Shown in pieces: positions 1 to 8,813 of a DNA stretch of 64,000 bases (its first letter is position 1; each line of letters begins with the position of its first letter). The notes under the pieces are model-generated. The model made no database searches. It worked only from the letters and a program-made list of their open reading frames with translations, and was not told the origin of the DNA. The translations under genes were made by a program, and so were the position numbers. The DNA comes from Edaphobacter dinghuensis (GTDB lineage: Bacteria > Acidobacteriota > Terriglobia > Terriglobales > Acidobacteriaceae): NCBI RefSeq assembly GCF_014640335.1, contig NZ_BMGT01000002.1:744001-808000 (forward strand), written 5' to 3'.

Positions 1-1046
1 CTTTGGTGGGTTTGAACTATGCCTACTATGAGCCGCCGGGCGCTCAAATCCTTCATCACAATCCTCTCTTCGTCCGGTCGCATGATTTTCTGGGAGTATC
101 GGTGCAAAGTTCGACGGATCGGCTCTGGGCTGCACCTATGTTGCTGGGGGTGGGAACGCCGGCTGGTGGCGGCGCTTATCTGATGGGCTCCCTTGCCGAC
201 CTCCCATACTCGCTGGCGGAGACAGAGCAGGATTTCATTGCGCCTGAAAACATCCAGGCACTCATTTGGAAGGAACTCGTTCCTGACCTACTGGTCAGCG
301 CAACGCTTCCGCGCTGGTGGAGCGTGACGCCCAATGAGCTTCACGCTGCTACGCTTTATCAGCGGTCAGGGGAAGAGCTTCTAATTGCATCCGGAAAAAA
401 TGTCCCCCTCAGGAACAAGGTCGTCAATATTCTTTCCGACCGCATAGGACCGCGACGTCTGGAGGAAGTGGAACAGTCGCTACGCAGTACACAAACCGCC
501 ACTGCGATGGCTTCTCAGATGTTGCCTGCGGAAACCTCGTATCTGTCTGTAGAGTTTTACAAACGATTTCCAGACGAGACAGCTTCATGGGGGCCAGCCG
601 GGCAGCAGCTTAACGAGCTGCGAAGCCGCTATCCGGCAGAAGTGAGTTGGGAACGCTTATCGAGAGATTTCGGGGTGCCTCATCCGCGCCTGGCTCGAAC
701 GAACGCTCGCGAGTTATTGAATGTAAAGCCATTTCCTTTCTTTGGTTCCTACTCCTATCGCCTGTTCGGCGAGTCATGGGAATCGAGCAATTTGTACTGG
801 GCTCGCGTGGCCGATGAAATGGGCTATTCACCCATAGCCCTGAACATCCTTGTCCCCGAGTTGATCCGACATACGATCGCGAAGATCTTTGCTACTGAGC
901 CCGAAGACTGGCCAGCAATCCTTCGCGCCATGCATGAGACAGAAGAAGAATTCAAACAGGGCAAAATTGCCGTGCTGCCAGGAATTACACCTGTATCCAC
1001 AGTGTCAGTGCATGCTGGAGAACATGCAACCGCGCAATCGCAATAG
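1..1046 (+). CDS. Unknown protein, 5'-truncated by window edge
   Basis: About 347 residues are visible and the reading frame is open to the first bases of the window, so the true start probably lies upstream. I do not recognise a family. The visible part has no membrane segment, is rich in aromatic residues and Pro/Gly near its start (GLNYAYYEPPGAQ), and ends in an Ala/Gln-rich tail. The stop lies only 16 bases before the next gene (a VWA protein) on the same strand, so the two are probably one operon and may work together. Nothing in the sequence supports a named function. Confidence 0.55.
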   Translation, partial: LVGLNYAYYEPPGAQILHHNPLFVRSHDFLGVSVQSSTDRLWAAPMLLGVGTPAGGGAYLMGSLADLPYSLAETEQDFIAPENIQALIWKELVPDLLVSATLPRWWSVTPNELHAATLYQRSGEELLIASGKNVPLRNKVVNILSDRIGPRRLEEVEQSLRSTQTATAMASQMLPAETSYLSVEFYKRFPDETASWGPAGQQLNELRSRYPAEVSWERLSRDFGVPHPRLARTNARELLNVKPFPFFGSYSYRLFGESWESSNLYWARVADEMGYSPIALNILVPELIRHTIAKIFATEPEDWPAILRAMHETEEEFKQGKIAVLPGITPVSTVSVHAGEHATAQSQ

Positions 1047-1062
1047 GAGGATCGAGAGGATC

Positions 1063-2148
1063 ATGGCAAAGAAATATTTTCTGTTCCTCTGCTTAGTTTC
1101 GTTTCTCTTCTGCAGTACCGGCTCTGGTGCTGGTCAGAACGATGTGTCGCGTATCCACGTGGACGTTGTTCTAGTGCAGTTGAATGTCGCGGTCACCGAC
1201 GGTAAGGGGAACTATATCAGCGGTCTTACGCCGGAGGACTTCTCCATCGTCGAGGACAATATCCCCGAAAAGACTGCCACTTTCGAAGAGGGTAACGAGC
1301 CGCCGCGCAGGCTGGCCGATGTGGCTCCGCCGACTGACCACTCGCTGACGCGGAGTTCTGCCAAACCATCGCAGCCACAGGCGAGCGCGCCAGTGGTCGC
1401 AGCGAATCAGGCGCAGACTCCAGCGCTTTGGGCCGCCGGAGCTAACGTCTTCATCCTCTTCGACACCAGCAACTACATGTATCGGGGATTCGTCTTCGCA
1501 CAGGACTCCATCGCGGATTTCATACGCTCTCTTGAAGGTGTGAGCAAGGTAGCCTTCTATTCCTACAGCCGCGATCTCTCACGCGTCGCCACACTTACTT
1601 CCGACCGGTCACAGGTTCTGCGCGGCGTTCGCAGCACGGTTGCCGGCGACGATGCCGCTCTCTACAACTCTCTCCTCCTAACCGTGAAGGATGCCGCTAC
1701 GTTGACAGGAAAAAAAGCTATCGTCGTCTTCTCCAACGGGCCTGATAACGCCAGTCTGGTGCCTCCAGAGGATGTGGCGGAGTTGGCTCAATCAACCGGA
1801 ACAATCATCTATATGGTCAGTACCCAGGAGGCCGAAGCCGAACCGGTCTCGACTGCTGTCTTTGAGCGTATGAGCAAGGCCACCGGCGGCAGAGCCTATT
1901 TCTCCAGCAGTTGGAGAGACGAGAAGAGGGCGTTTACCTCTATCCGGGATGACCTAGCACATCTCTACACTCTCAGCTACTATCCACAACCCAACCCTAA
2001 CCGAGGCTGGCGCACCATCAAGGTCAAGCTCGTGGGCAAAGATCTGCAAAAGTATCATGTTCGAACCCGGGACGGATATCGTCTTATCCAGCAGGCTCAA
2101 ACATCAGCGGCCGCCTTGTCGTCTGCGCCGGAATCTGCTTCACAATGA
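1063..2148 (+). CDS. Secreted VWFA-related acidobacterial protein (TIGR03436-like)
   Basis: This is a 361-residue exported protein of the VWA-domain family that is strongly expanded in Acidobacteria. The ATG at 1063 is chosen because AGGAGG lies 13 bases upstream and the next residues form a signal peptide (basic n-region, hydrophobic core about 5-20, AGQ near 23-25). Residues 31-75 carry the family's opening beta segment (DVVLVQLNVAVTDGKG followed by LTPEDFSIVEDN). The VWA fold starts near 127. Its MIDAS is D134-T-S136-N-Y138, so the last Ser of the DxSxS motif is replaced by Tyr. The C-terminus (TLSYYPQPNPNRGWRTIKV) is the usual family ending. Likely envelope or secreted; substrate unknown. 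Confidence 0.85.
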   Translation: MAKKYFLFLCLVSFLFCSTGSGAGQNDVSRIHVDVVLVQLNVAVTDGKGNYISGLTPEDFSIVEDNIPEKTATFEEGNEPPRRLADVAPPTDHSLTRSSAKPSQPQASAPVVAANQAQTPALWAAGANVFILFDTSNYMYRGFVFAQDSIADFIRSLEGVSKVAFYSYSRDLSRVATLTSDRSQVLRGVRSTVAGDDAALYNSLLLTVKDAATLTGKKAIVVFSNGPDNASLVPPEDVAELAQSTGTIIYMVSTQEAEAEPVSTAVFERMSKATGGRAYFSSSWRDEKRAFTSIRDDLAHLYTLSYYPQPNPNRGWRTIKVKLVGKDLQKYHVRTRDGYRLIQQAQTSAAALSSAPESASQ

Positions 2149-2306
2149 TTACCGCCTCGATCAGTAAGGCAGAAACTTTCTGGCTGTAGGGCAGCGATCT
2201 CAGCATCTTACTCAGAGCTTGGACGGGGAAATGCTGGAATCCCGTCAAAACTCACGTCTCCTGGAGCTTGACAACGATTCAGAATTTTCTAAGTTGTTGA
2301 ATTGAT

Positions 2307-2381
<75 letters not shown>

Positions 2382-2560
2382 ATATGGGGGACGCGAAGAC
2401 AGATCGCGTTGCGCTAAGACATTTATAACAAAAGCTAACGAGGGGGTCAAAGGGCTTGGGCAAATCTTGCTACTGAAAGGAGTTTGCTCCTACGTTTAAC
2501 TAGGCATTTCACTTCTTCTCTCAGCCTGTTTGCTTTTTAGATAAAAATGCGGTTTTGGTT

Positions 2561-3373
2561 TTAGGGATATAGCAGGACCGCGATATTGTAGGCCGTAAAA
2601 GGTCTCGAGGTATCTTCGGCGCAGGCTCCTACAACCGCCTGGTGATACTTGCCTGTGCTCAACCGGGACTGGAGCTGGGCCGGTAGCTGGGCGACGTTAT
2701 GAGCGGTGTAGCGCATGATGTACCAAGGCTGATGGGTACCGACATAACCGGTGGACATGCTGCACGTCTGGCGGGCATCTTTCTCACTCATCACCTTACC
2801 GTTGGCGATCTCCATCCCCGATTTGGCGAGAAGGCTGGCAACGGCTGACTCCTGCGCGTTAAAGGTGAGGGGCTGAACGAGGTTTGCGAAATCCTCTACT
2901 GCATAGTATTCATGGTCGCGCACAACAACAGCAATGCCGACGGCATCGACGCCGGGATCAAGTAGATTTTTCCTGTGCCCTTCGGAGTGCATCCAGAGAT
3001 CGTGAATCATAGCCGCAGCCGGGGCTTCGGCCACATTTTCGGAGATGAGGCTGAAGTGTGCTCCGGCATTAGCTCCCCGCTCAGAGAGCTTTGGCTCTCC
3101 GGGAAACTGGTGGGAGATATCGCGATGAGCCGCCATCTCACGAGCGTGAGCCTGGGCAGCCTCGGTAAGGGTAGTATCCAGGCGGAGTGGCTGGAGGCCG
3201 CGTGCTATACGATCCTGATTTGCTGAATCAAGGAGGAACTGCACGGCGACACTGGGCGTGGTATTGAAGATGGACTGCGCGTGCAGAGCTGGAGTGATTG
3301 CAAAAAACAGAGTTGCAGCAATCAACATCCAGCTTGCTCTGCGTGATACACGGCGCTCTGGGGAGGGCTCCAT
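2561..3373 (-). CDS. Secreted CAP/SCP-domain protein
   Basis: A CAP-superfamily protein (PR-1/SCP, YkwD-like). The bacterial members are secreted and of mostly unknown biochemical role. From the ATG at 3373 the product has 270 residues. A Sec signal peptide with core WMLIAATLFFAITPALHA is followed by the CAP fold. Visible motifs are AQAHAREMAAHRDISHQF (the usual H..E signature region), ENVAEA and HSEGHRKNLLDPGVDAVGIAVV, which carries the conserved second His and the GHRxNLL box. A C-terminal extension of about 100 residues follows. An upstream GTG at 3415 would add 14 residues; neither start has a good ribosome binding site. It stands alone between tRNA-Asn and the fcl gene. Confidence 0.8.
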   Translation of the reverse strand: MEPSPERRVSRRASWMLIAATLFFAITPALHAQSIFNTTPSVAVQFLLDSANQDRIARGLQPLRLDTTLTEAAQAHAREMAAHRDISHQFPGEPKLSERGANAGAHFSLISENVAEAPAAAMIHDLWMHSEGHRKNLLDPGVDAVGIAVVVRDHEYYAVEDFANLVQPLTFNAQESAVASLLAKSGMEIANGKVMSEKDARQTCSMSTGYVGTHQPWYIMRYTAHNVAQLPAQLQSRLSTGKYHQAVVGACAEDTSRPFTAYNIAVLLYP

Positions 3374-3492
3374 ATCACCGATTCTAGGTTTCTGAAGTAA
3401 CTCAGGGCATAGCACTTTCGGGGTACTCTGCCCCTGGCTTGCCTGATATCAAACCCAGTTGATCTGCCTTTTTAAGGCAGCTTCCGGTCGGT

Positions 3493-4452
3493 TCAGGAGA
3501 TCTGACTGCGGACGGCTTCCCAGGTGGTGCGGATTCCCTCTTCGAGCGAAGTGGTATGGTGCCAGCCTAGGTTGTGGAGACGTGTCACATCCATGAGCTT
3601 GCGTGGGGTGCCGTCGGGCTTTGTGGTGTCGAAAACGAGTTCCCCCTTGAAACCAAGGACTTTAGCTACAATTTCGGCCAGCTCGCGAATGGTGACATCT
3701 TCTCCCGTACCGATATTGACCAGCGGTGGGGTATCTTCGGTCAGCAGGGAGTTGTATCGGCTGTCGTCGAGATTCATCAGGAAAAGGCAGGCCGCGGCTA
3801 AGTCGTCTGAATAGAGCAACTCGCGTCGAGGCGTGCCGGTTCCCCAAACGCTGATGCTGTCAGAGTTGGACTTGATTGCTTCAGCGGTTTTGCGGATGAG
3901 CGCGGGCAAAACATGCGAATTGGCCAGATCAAAGTTATCGTTGGGGCCATAGAGGTTGGTTGGCATAGCCGCTAAATACTTTGTTTTGTATTGCCTGTTA
4001 TAGCTCCAGCACATCTCGATCCCGGCAATCTTGGCCAGTGCATAGGGCCGATTGGTGGGTTCAAGAGGACCGGTCAGCAGACAGGACTCAGGCATGGGCT
4101 GAGGAGCGAACTTGGGATAAATGCATGAGGAGCCAAGAAAGAGCAGGCGGTCTACCTGGTTGATCCGGCTCGCTTCGATGATATTGGTCTGGATGATGAG
4201 ATTGTCGCGGATGAAGTCGGCCGGATAATTATTGTTCGCCAAAATTCCGCCTACCTTCGCAGCGGCGAGGAAGACGTATTCGGGCTTTTCGTTGGCGAAG
4301 AAGTCATTGACTGCATCCGTATCAAGCAGATCCAACTCTGACCGTGTGCGCGTGAGCAGGTTGGTATAGCCCTGAGCAGTAAGAGCGCGATGAATGGCTG
4401 AACCTACGAGTCCACGATGGCCGGCGATGTAGATACGGGAAGTCTTTTTCAT
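3493..4452 (-). CDS. fcl: GDP-L-fucose synthase
   Basis: NADPH-dependent 3,5-epimerase/4-reductase that converts GDP-4-keto-6-deoxymannose to GDP-L-fucose, used for surface polysaccharide. It has 319 residues, normal for the family. The short-chain dehydrogenase/epimerase fold shows [13 protein letters not shown] (nucleotide-binding glycine motif, about 8-20), [10 protein letters not shown] (catalytic Ser region, about 105-114) and the active-site Y-A-L-A-K near 136-140. The next gene upstream on the strand is gmd, which makes its substrate, so the two form a pathway pair. They are separated by 147 bases that hold a strong hairpin (4499-4541), so their expression may be tuned separately. Confidence 0.95.
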   Translation of the reverse strand: MKKTSRIYIAGHRGLVGSAIHRALTAQGYTNLLTRTRSELDLLDTDAVNDFFANEKPEYVFLAAAKVGGILANNNYPADFIRDNLIIQTNIIEASRINQVDRLLFLGSSCIYPKFAPQPMPESCLLTGPLEPTNRPYALAKIAGIEMCWSYNRQYKTKYLAAMPTNLYGPNDNFDLANSHVLPALIRKTAEAIKSNSDSISVWGTGTPRRELLYSDDLAAACLFLMNLDDSRYNSLLTEDTPPLVNIGTGEDVTIRELAEIVAKVLGFKGELVFDTTKPDGTPRKLMDVTRLHNLGWHHTTSLEEGIRTTWEAVRSQIS

Positions 4453-4498
4453 GCTTTTTCTTAACCGATAAGGTGCTTCTAATGAGTTAGATGATGAG

Positions 4499-4541
4499 GC
4501 TGCATCTTTGATCTTTCTCCGCAGAGATCAAAAGATGCAGC
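4499..4541. terminator. Hairpin between gmd and fcl
   Basis: GCTGCATCTT (4499-4508) pairs with AAGATGCAGC (4532-4541). After a one-base bulge at 4531, TGATCT (4509-4514) pairs with AGATCA (4525-4530), leaving a loop of about 10 bases. There is no clear U-run on the minus strand, so it could be a weak terminator, an attenuator or an RNA-processing site in the gmd-fcl transcript. Confidence 0.5.
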
Positions 4542-4599
4542 GCACTTCTATTTTTTGTGCAGTGCCAAACGGTGGTAACACAGAGCCAACCTGAGCCAG

Positions 4600-5685
4600 T
4601 TATGTTTCGCGGACGTTATAAGCATCGAAGCCGTGTTTCCGAACCAGCGCATCACGTTGCGCTGCCTTCAGGTCGGACTCAACCATATCCGCAACCAACT
4701 GGTCGAAGCTGGTGCGTGGAACCCAGCCCAACTCTCGTTGAGCTTTTGCTGGATCTCCGAGCAATGTCTCTACCTCGGTTGGACGGAAGTAGCGCGGATC
4801 AACCGCGACGACGACGTTGCCATTTGCATCGACCGCCTTCTCATCCACGCCGCTTCCCTGCCAGGAGAGGTCGAGATCGAGAAGTTTGGCACAGCGCTGG
4901 ACGAACTCGCGGACGCTGTACTGCTGGCCGGTAGCAATCACGAAATCCTGCGGCTTTTCTTGCTGGAGCATGAGCCACTGCATTTCAACATAGTCGCGAG
5001 CGTGCCCCCAATCACGTTTCGAATCGAGATTGCCAAGGAAGAGCTGCGATTGCAGACCCACCTTGATGCGGGAGAGGCCGCGCGTGATCTTGCGAGTGAC
5101 GAAGGTCTCGCCACGCAGCGGAGACTCATGGTTAAAGAGGATTCCGTTGCAGGCAAAGATGCCATACGCTTCGCGATAGTTGACGCAGATCCAGTAGGCG
5201 TACATCTTCGCCACCGCGTAGGGAGAACGAGGATAGAAGGGCGTGGTCTCCTTCTGCGGGATCTCCTGTACGAGGCCATAAAGTTCTGATGTGCTGGCCT
5301 GATAAAACTTGGTCTTCTTTTCGAGACCGAGAATGCGGATCGCCTCGAGCAGACGCAGAGGGCCAAGCGCATCGGCTTCGGCGGTGTACTCGGGCTGTTC
5401 AAAAGAGACCTGAACGTGCGACTGAGCGCCGAGGTTATAAATCTCATCGGGCTGTACCTTCTGCACGATGTGAATCAGCGACGAGCTATCCGTGAGGTCG
5501 CCGTAGTGAAGAATAAGGTGGGGCGACGGGTTGTGCGGGTCCTCATAGATGTGATCGATGCGCGCGGTGTTGAAGAGGGAGGAACGGCGCTTGATGCCGT
5601 GAACTTCATAGCCTTTGGCGAGGAGGAACTCGGCAAGGTATGCACCATCCTGTCCAGTGACTCCTGTGATGAGGGCTTTCTTCAA
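4600..5685 (-). CDS. gmd: GDP-mannose 4,6-dehydratase
   Basis: Converts GDP-D-mannose to GDP-4-keto-6-deoxy-D-mannose, the first step to GDP-L-fucose and also to GDP-D-rhamnose. It has 361 residues, full length. The N-terminus has [17 protein letters not shown] (NADP-binding TGxxGxxG). [10 protein letters not shown] carries the catalytic Ser/Thr and Glu, Y-A-V-A-K near 157-161 is the SDR Tyr/Lys pair, and [17 protein letters not shown] is the family signature. The start is a TTG at 5685 with AAGGAG nine bases upstream. It lies upstream of fcl on the same strand. GDP-mannose must come from genes outside this window. Confidence 0.95.
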   Translation of the reverse strand: MKKALITGVTGQDGAYLAEFLLAKGYEVHGIKRRSSLFNTARIDHIYEDPHNPSPHLILHYGDLTDSSSLIHIVQKVQPDEIYNLGAQSHVQVSFEQPEYTAEADALGPLRLLEAIRILGLEKKTKFYQASTSELYGLVQEIPQKETTPFYPRSPYAVAKMYAYWICVNYREAYGIFACNGILFNHESPLRGETFVTRKITRGLSRIKVGLQSQLFLGNLDSKRDWGHARDYVEMQWLMLQQEKPQDFVIATGQQYSVREFVQRCAKLLDLDLSWQGSGVDEKAVDANGNVVVAVDPRYFRPTEVETLLGDPAKAQRELGWVPRTSFDQLVADMVESDLKAAQRDALVRKHGFDAYNVRET

Positions 5686-5819
5686 AGCGAGATTTCTCCT
5701 TTTTTAGAAGCCGGGGTGGGCTTAAGTGATTTTACTCGACGAAAGGTTAAACGCCGATTTCCAACGACGAGGTAACAGCAGATTATCTTGTGAACATCAG
5801 CCCATGACCTGCTGAATGA

Positions 5820-7292
5820 TCATCTGGCAATCCCGAAGTCGATAAAGGCGTGTTGCGGATCGGTGTGCAGCAACGTCACATTGACTGTGTCGCCCACATC
5901 CAATCCCTGTTCGCCGTGAATCACCTTGCCTTCAACCGGGGGATGGAAGACGCGCACATAAACGCCCTTGTCGCCGGAGCCGGTGATGACGCCGTGGAAG
6001 GTCTTGCCGATACTGTCGGAGAGTGCAACTGCAGCTACCCGCTTCTCCATCGCTCGCTCGACCTTTCGTGCCGCCGCCTCCTGCAGATTGCACTGCTGCG
6101 CGATCGCTGCCAGCTCGGCATCGGTGTAGGGCGGCGGCTCGTTGTCGAGCATTGCCTTGACCACACGTTGCGTCACCAAATCGGCAAACCGGCGGTTTGG
6201 GGCAGTCGAATGAGCATAATCTTCCGCAGCCAGACCGAAGTGCCCTAATGGCTCTGCATCATCACCTTTGGTCAGAACATATTCACCCGGCCCCATGAGC
6301 TTAATGATTGCGAGCGCCAGATCAGGATAGTGAATCGGATCGCTGGCTCGCTTCGCCTGCAGAAAAGCGTTGAGCGCTCCGGAATCAGGCTGCGACGGCA
6401 ACTTTGTGCCGTTCCGTTCCACCAATTCAACGATGCGATCCCATCGCTTGGGAACTCGTACGACTCGGCGGATGCAAGAACGACGCGCCTCCCGAAGCGC
6501 TCGCGCCATAGTTCCATTTGCCGCGATCATAAACTCTTCGATCAGGTCTGTAGCGCGATTATGCTCTGCCGTCCTGATCTCGTGCACCTGACCATCGACT
6601 ACCACCGGGTCAGCTTCGATGCGATTGAACTCGAGCGCTCCCTGCCGCACCCGCTCCGCACGCAGTGCCACTGCGGTTACATTCTGTAGCTTCAGTTGCG
6701 CCTGCAGCTCCGCCGACGCCGCGACCTTTTCGTCGGGCGAAGCTGTCCCTTCAAGCCATGGCCCGACCTTGCTGTATGCAAGCTGTGCCTTATTCCGCAC
6801 CAGGGCACGATAGATGCTCGTCTGGCCCACTACGCCTTGTGCGCTGACAACAAACTCCACCACCATCGCTGCACGGTCTTCATCTTCATTCAATGAAGTC
6901 AGATCAGTGGAAAGCTCATTGGGCAACATAGGAAAGTTACGTACTGCCGTGTAAACAGTCTGCGTCTGCTGAGCAGCGTGCTCATCAATAGGAGAATCTT
7001 TGAGCACCGAAGCCGAGACATCGGCAACGCCCACCCTAATACGAATGTCGTTTCCACCAGCTACACTCTCTGCAACCTCAATCTGGTCGAGATCGCGCGA
7101 GGTATCGTTGTCGATCGAAGACCAGAGCAGCGGACGAAGGTCACGTTTATCGGGGTCTGGCTCTACAACGTGGCCATCGGCACGAATCTCCTCGACCTGC
7201 TGCTCGGTGCCTGTTGGAAAATCCGGATGAAAGCCCTCGCGGATCATCTCCGCTGACGCAGAAGCAGCAAGATCAAAGGTAAGTGTGGACAT
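5820..7292 (-). CDS. RNB-domain exoribonuclease (RNase II family)
   Basis: Predicted 3'-5' exoribonuclease of 490 residues, shorter than E. coli RNase II or RNase R because recognisable N-terminal cold-shock domains are absent. The RNB catalytic centre is visible as SSIDNDTSRDLDQIEVAE near residues 59-76, with the Asp cluster that binds the metal ions. Further family motifs are FPMLP, LTSLNEDEDRAAMVVEF, EEFMIAANGTMA and the late HSTAPNRRFADLVTQR, which holds the conserved Arg/Asp pair. The last 70 residues (GKTFHGVITGSGDKGVYVRV) look like an S1/OB RNA-binding domain. ATG 7292 is preferred to GTG 7310. It lies just downstream of rhaB but no shared role is evident. Confidence 0.88.
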   Translation of the reverse strand: MSTLTFDLAASASAEMIREGFHPDFPTGTEQQVEEIRADGHVVEPDPDKRDLRPLLWSSIDNDTSRDLDQIEVAESVAGGNDIRIRVGVADVSASVLKDSPIDEHAAQQTQTVYTAVRNFPMLPNELSTDLTSLNEDEDRAAMVVEFVVSAQGVVGQTSIYRALVRNKAQLAYSKVGPWLEGTASPDEKVAASAELQAQLKLQNVTAVALRAERVRQGALEFNRIEADPVVVDGQVHEIRTAEHNRATDLIEEFMIAANGTMARALREARRSCIRRVVRVPKRWDRIVELVERNGTKLPSQPDSGALNAFLQAKRASDPIHYPDLALAIIKLMGPGEYVLTKGDDAEPLGHFGLAAEDYAHSTAPNRRFADLVTQRVVKAMLDNEPPPYTDAELAAIAQQCNLQEAAARKVERAMEKRVAAVALSDSIGKTFHGVITGSGDKGVYVRVFHPPVEGKVIHGEQGLDVGDTVNVTLLHTDPQHAFIDFGIAR

Positions 7293-7328
7293 GCAAGGGA
7301 AGGCTACCACGCTTGCCTTTCCCTTTGT

Positions 7329-8813
7329 TTAAGAGCGCTCCAGCGCAGCAACAAATACACCTGCCCAACGCGAGACCTGCTCTGCATATGCACCTGTTAC
7401 AGAATCACGACTTCCTTCTAGCACGGCCATCTGCACAGCGAAGTTGCCCACCGTAGAGCTTTCAGCCGAACCGCGAAACAGTTCGAGACCGGTGGCCTGC
7501 TGCGTAAGACGGTTAAGAAACTCGTTCTGGCTGGCGCCGCCAACAATAAACAGTCGCTTCAGCTTCTTGCCGCTGTGCAGTGCCACACGATCCAGAACCT
7601 TGGCATAGCGCGCAGCCAGGCTATGGAAGATCAGGCTGGCAAACTGAGGAGCGCCTTCAGGACTCTCATCCAGCGGCTCAAAGCCCTTGCGTATACGCTG
7701 TGCGTTGATGCGCTGAGGCATCCGTCCCGCCAACAGAAGCTCCGGGTCGTCGACATCGAGCACACCATGCGGCTTTGCCACAGCCTCGGCGGCAGCCACC
7801 AGTTCAGGCACGCTCCACACCTTGCCATCGGCAGCCCATTTGTCGATGCACTGCTTGATGAGCCACATACCGTTGACGTTCTTGTGGAAGCAGATTCGAT
7901 CGCCCACGGCACCAAGATTCGTAAAGTTTTCTTCCGCCGCATCCTTGCCATTGCGGGGCTGCTCCACCAAGGTTCCCACCAGCGACCATGTACCCGAACT
8001 GATGTAAGCCCAATCGCTTCCAGTTGCCGGAATACCGGCAATCGCAGAGGCGGTGTCATGGCATGCCGGCGCAATCAACACGGTATCGGAGAACGCCGCC
8101 AGCTCCGTCAGCGGTCCGGTCAACTTGCCGAGCTCCGTTCCTGGAGGAACAATCTTAGGTGCGCTGGCAAGATCAAGCTGTGCTGCGCTGAAGATCTCGC
8201 GACACCACTGTCTGCGATACAACTCCACCATGCCGGTATGCGTAGCGTTCGTATGCTCCGCCACACGTGCACCACCCCAGCGCGAGAGAATATACTCCGG
8301 CAGGTTCAGCCACTGGCTGCCCTCGGGGAGATTCTGTAATGTATCCGCGTGGAGTTGATAGAGCGTGTTGATTCGCAATAGCTGAACACCGGTCAGCTCA
8401 CGCAACTTCTCCGGGCTGATCCTGCGGTGCAAAGACCGCTCCGCCTTCAAGGTACGCTCATCGCGATAGCAGAAAGGATCGGCCAGCGGCCTTCCTTCAC
8501 CATCGATTCGCACGTAATCGACGGCCCAACCATCGACGGCAATAGAGCGCACGCCTTCGATCGCAATCGCTGCACACTTGCGCAGTCCCTCGTCGAGACC
8601 GGCTTCGATCATCGTGAGGTCCCAGTGCAGACCGCCGTCGACCTCGCGCGGAGCATTTGCAAACCGATGCACCAGCGAGATCGATGCCGCGCCATCGAGC
8701 CATCGCAACAGTGAGACCCGGCAACTCTCCGCTCCCAGGTCTACTGCAATCAATGCCCTTGTATCTGCGGGACGCAGTGCCATGTCACCTGTCCAGTGGC
8801 GGGCACGCTTCAT
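7329..8813 (-). CDS. rhaB: L-rhamnulokinase
   Basis: FGGY-family sugar kinase that phosphorylates L-rhamnulose to L-rhamnulose-1-phosphate with ATP. It has 494 residues, normal length. The first ATP-binding segment is LIAVDLGAESCRVSLLRW (about 21-38). The rhamnulokinase-type substrate segment is LHWDLTMIEAGL, the middle phosphate-binding motif is ACHDTASAIAGIPATGSDWAYISSGTW (split here: ACHDTASAIAG then DWAYISSGTW), and the C-terminal motif is RLFIVGGASQNEFLN. Its ATG overlaps the stop of the upstream aldolase gene by four bases (ATGA), so the two are translationally coupled. Confidence 0.95.
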   Translation of the reverse strand: MKRARHWTGDMALRPADTRALIAVDLGAESCRVSLLRWLDGAASISLVHRFANAPREVDGGLHWDLTMIEAGLDEGLRKCAAIAIEGVRSIAVDGWAVDYVRIDGEGRPLADPFCYRDERTLKAERSLHRRISPEKLRELTGVQLLRINTLYQLHADTLQNLPEGSQWLNLPEYILSRWGGARVAEHTNATHTGMVELYRRQWCREIFSAAQLDLASAPKIVPPGTELGKLTGPLTELAAFSDTVLIAPACHDTASAIAGIPATGSDWAYISSGTWSLVGTLVEQPRNGKDAAEENFTNLGAVGDRICFHKNVNGMWLIKQCIDKWAADGKVWSVPELVAAAEAVAKPHGVLDVDDPELLLAGRMPQRINAQRIRKGFEPLDESPEGAPQFASLIFHSLAARYAKVLDRVALHSGKKLKRLFIVGGASQNEFLNRLTQQATGLELFRGSAESSTVGNFAVQMAVLEGSRDSVTGAYAEQVSRWAGVFVAALERS

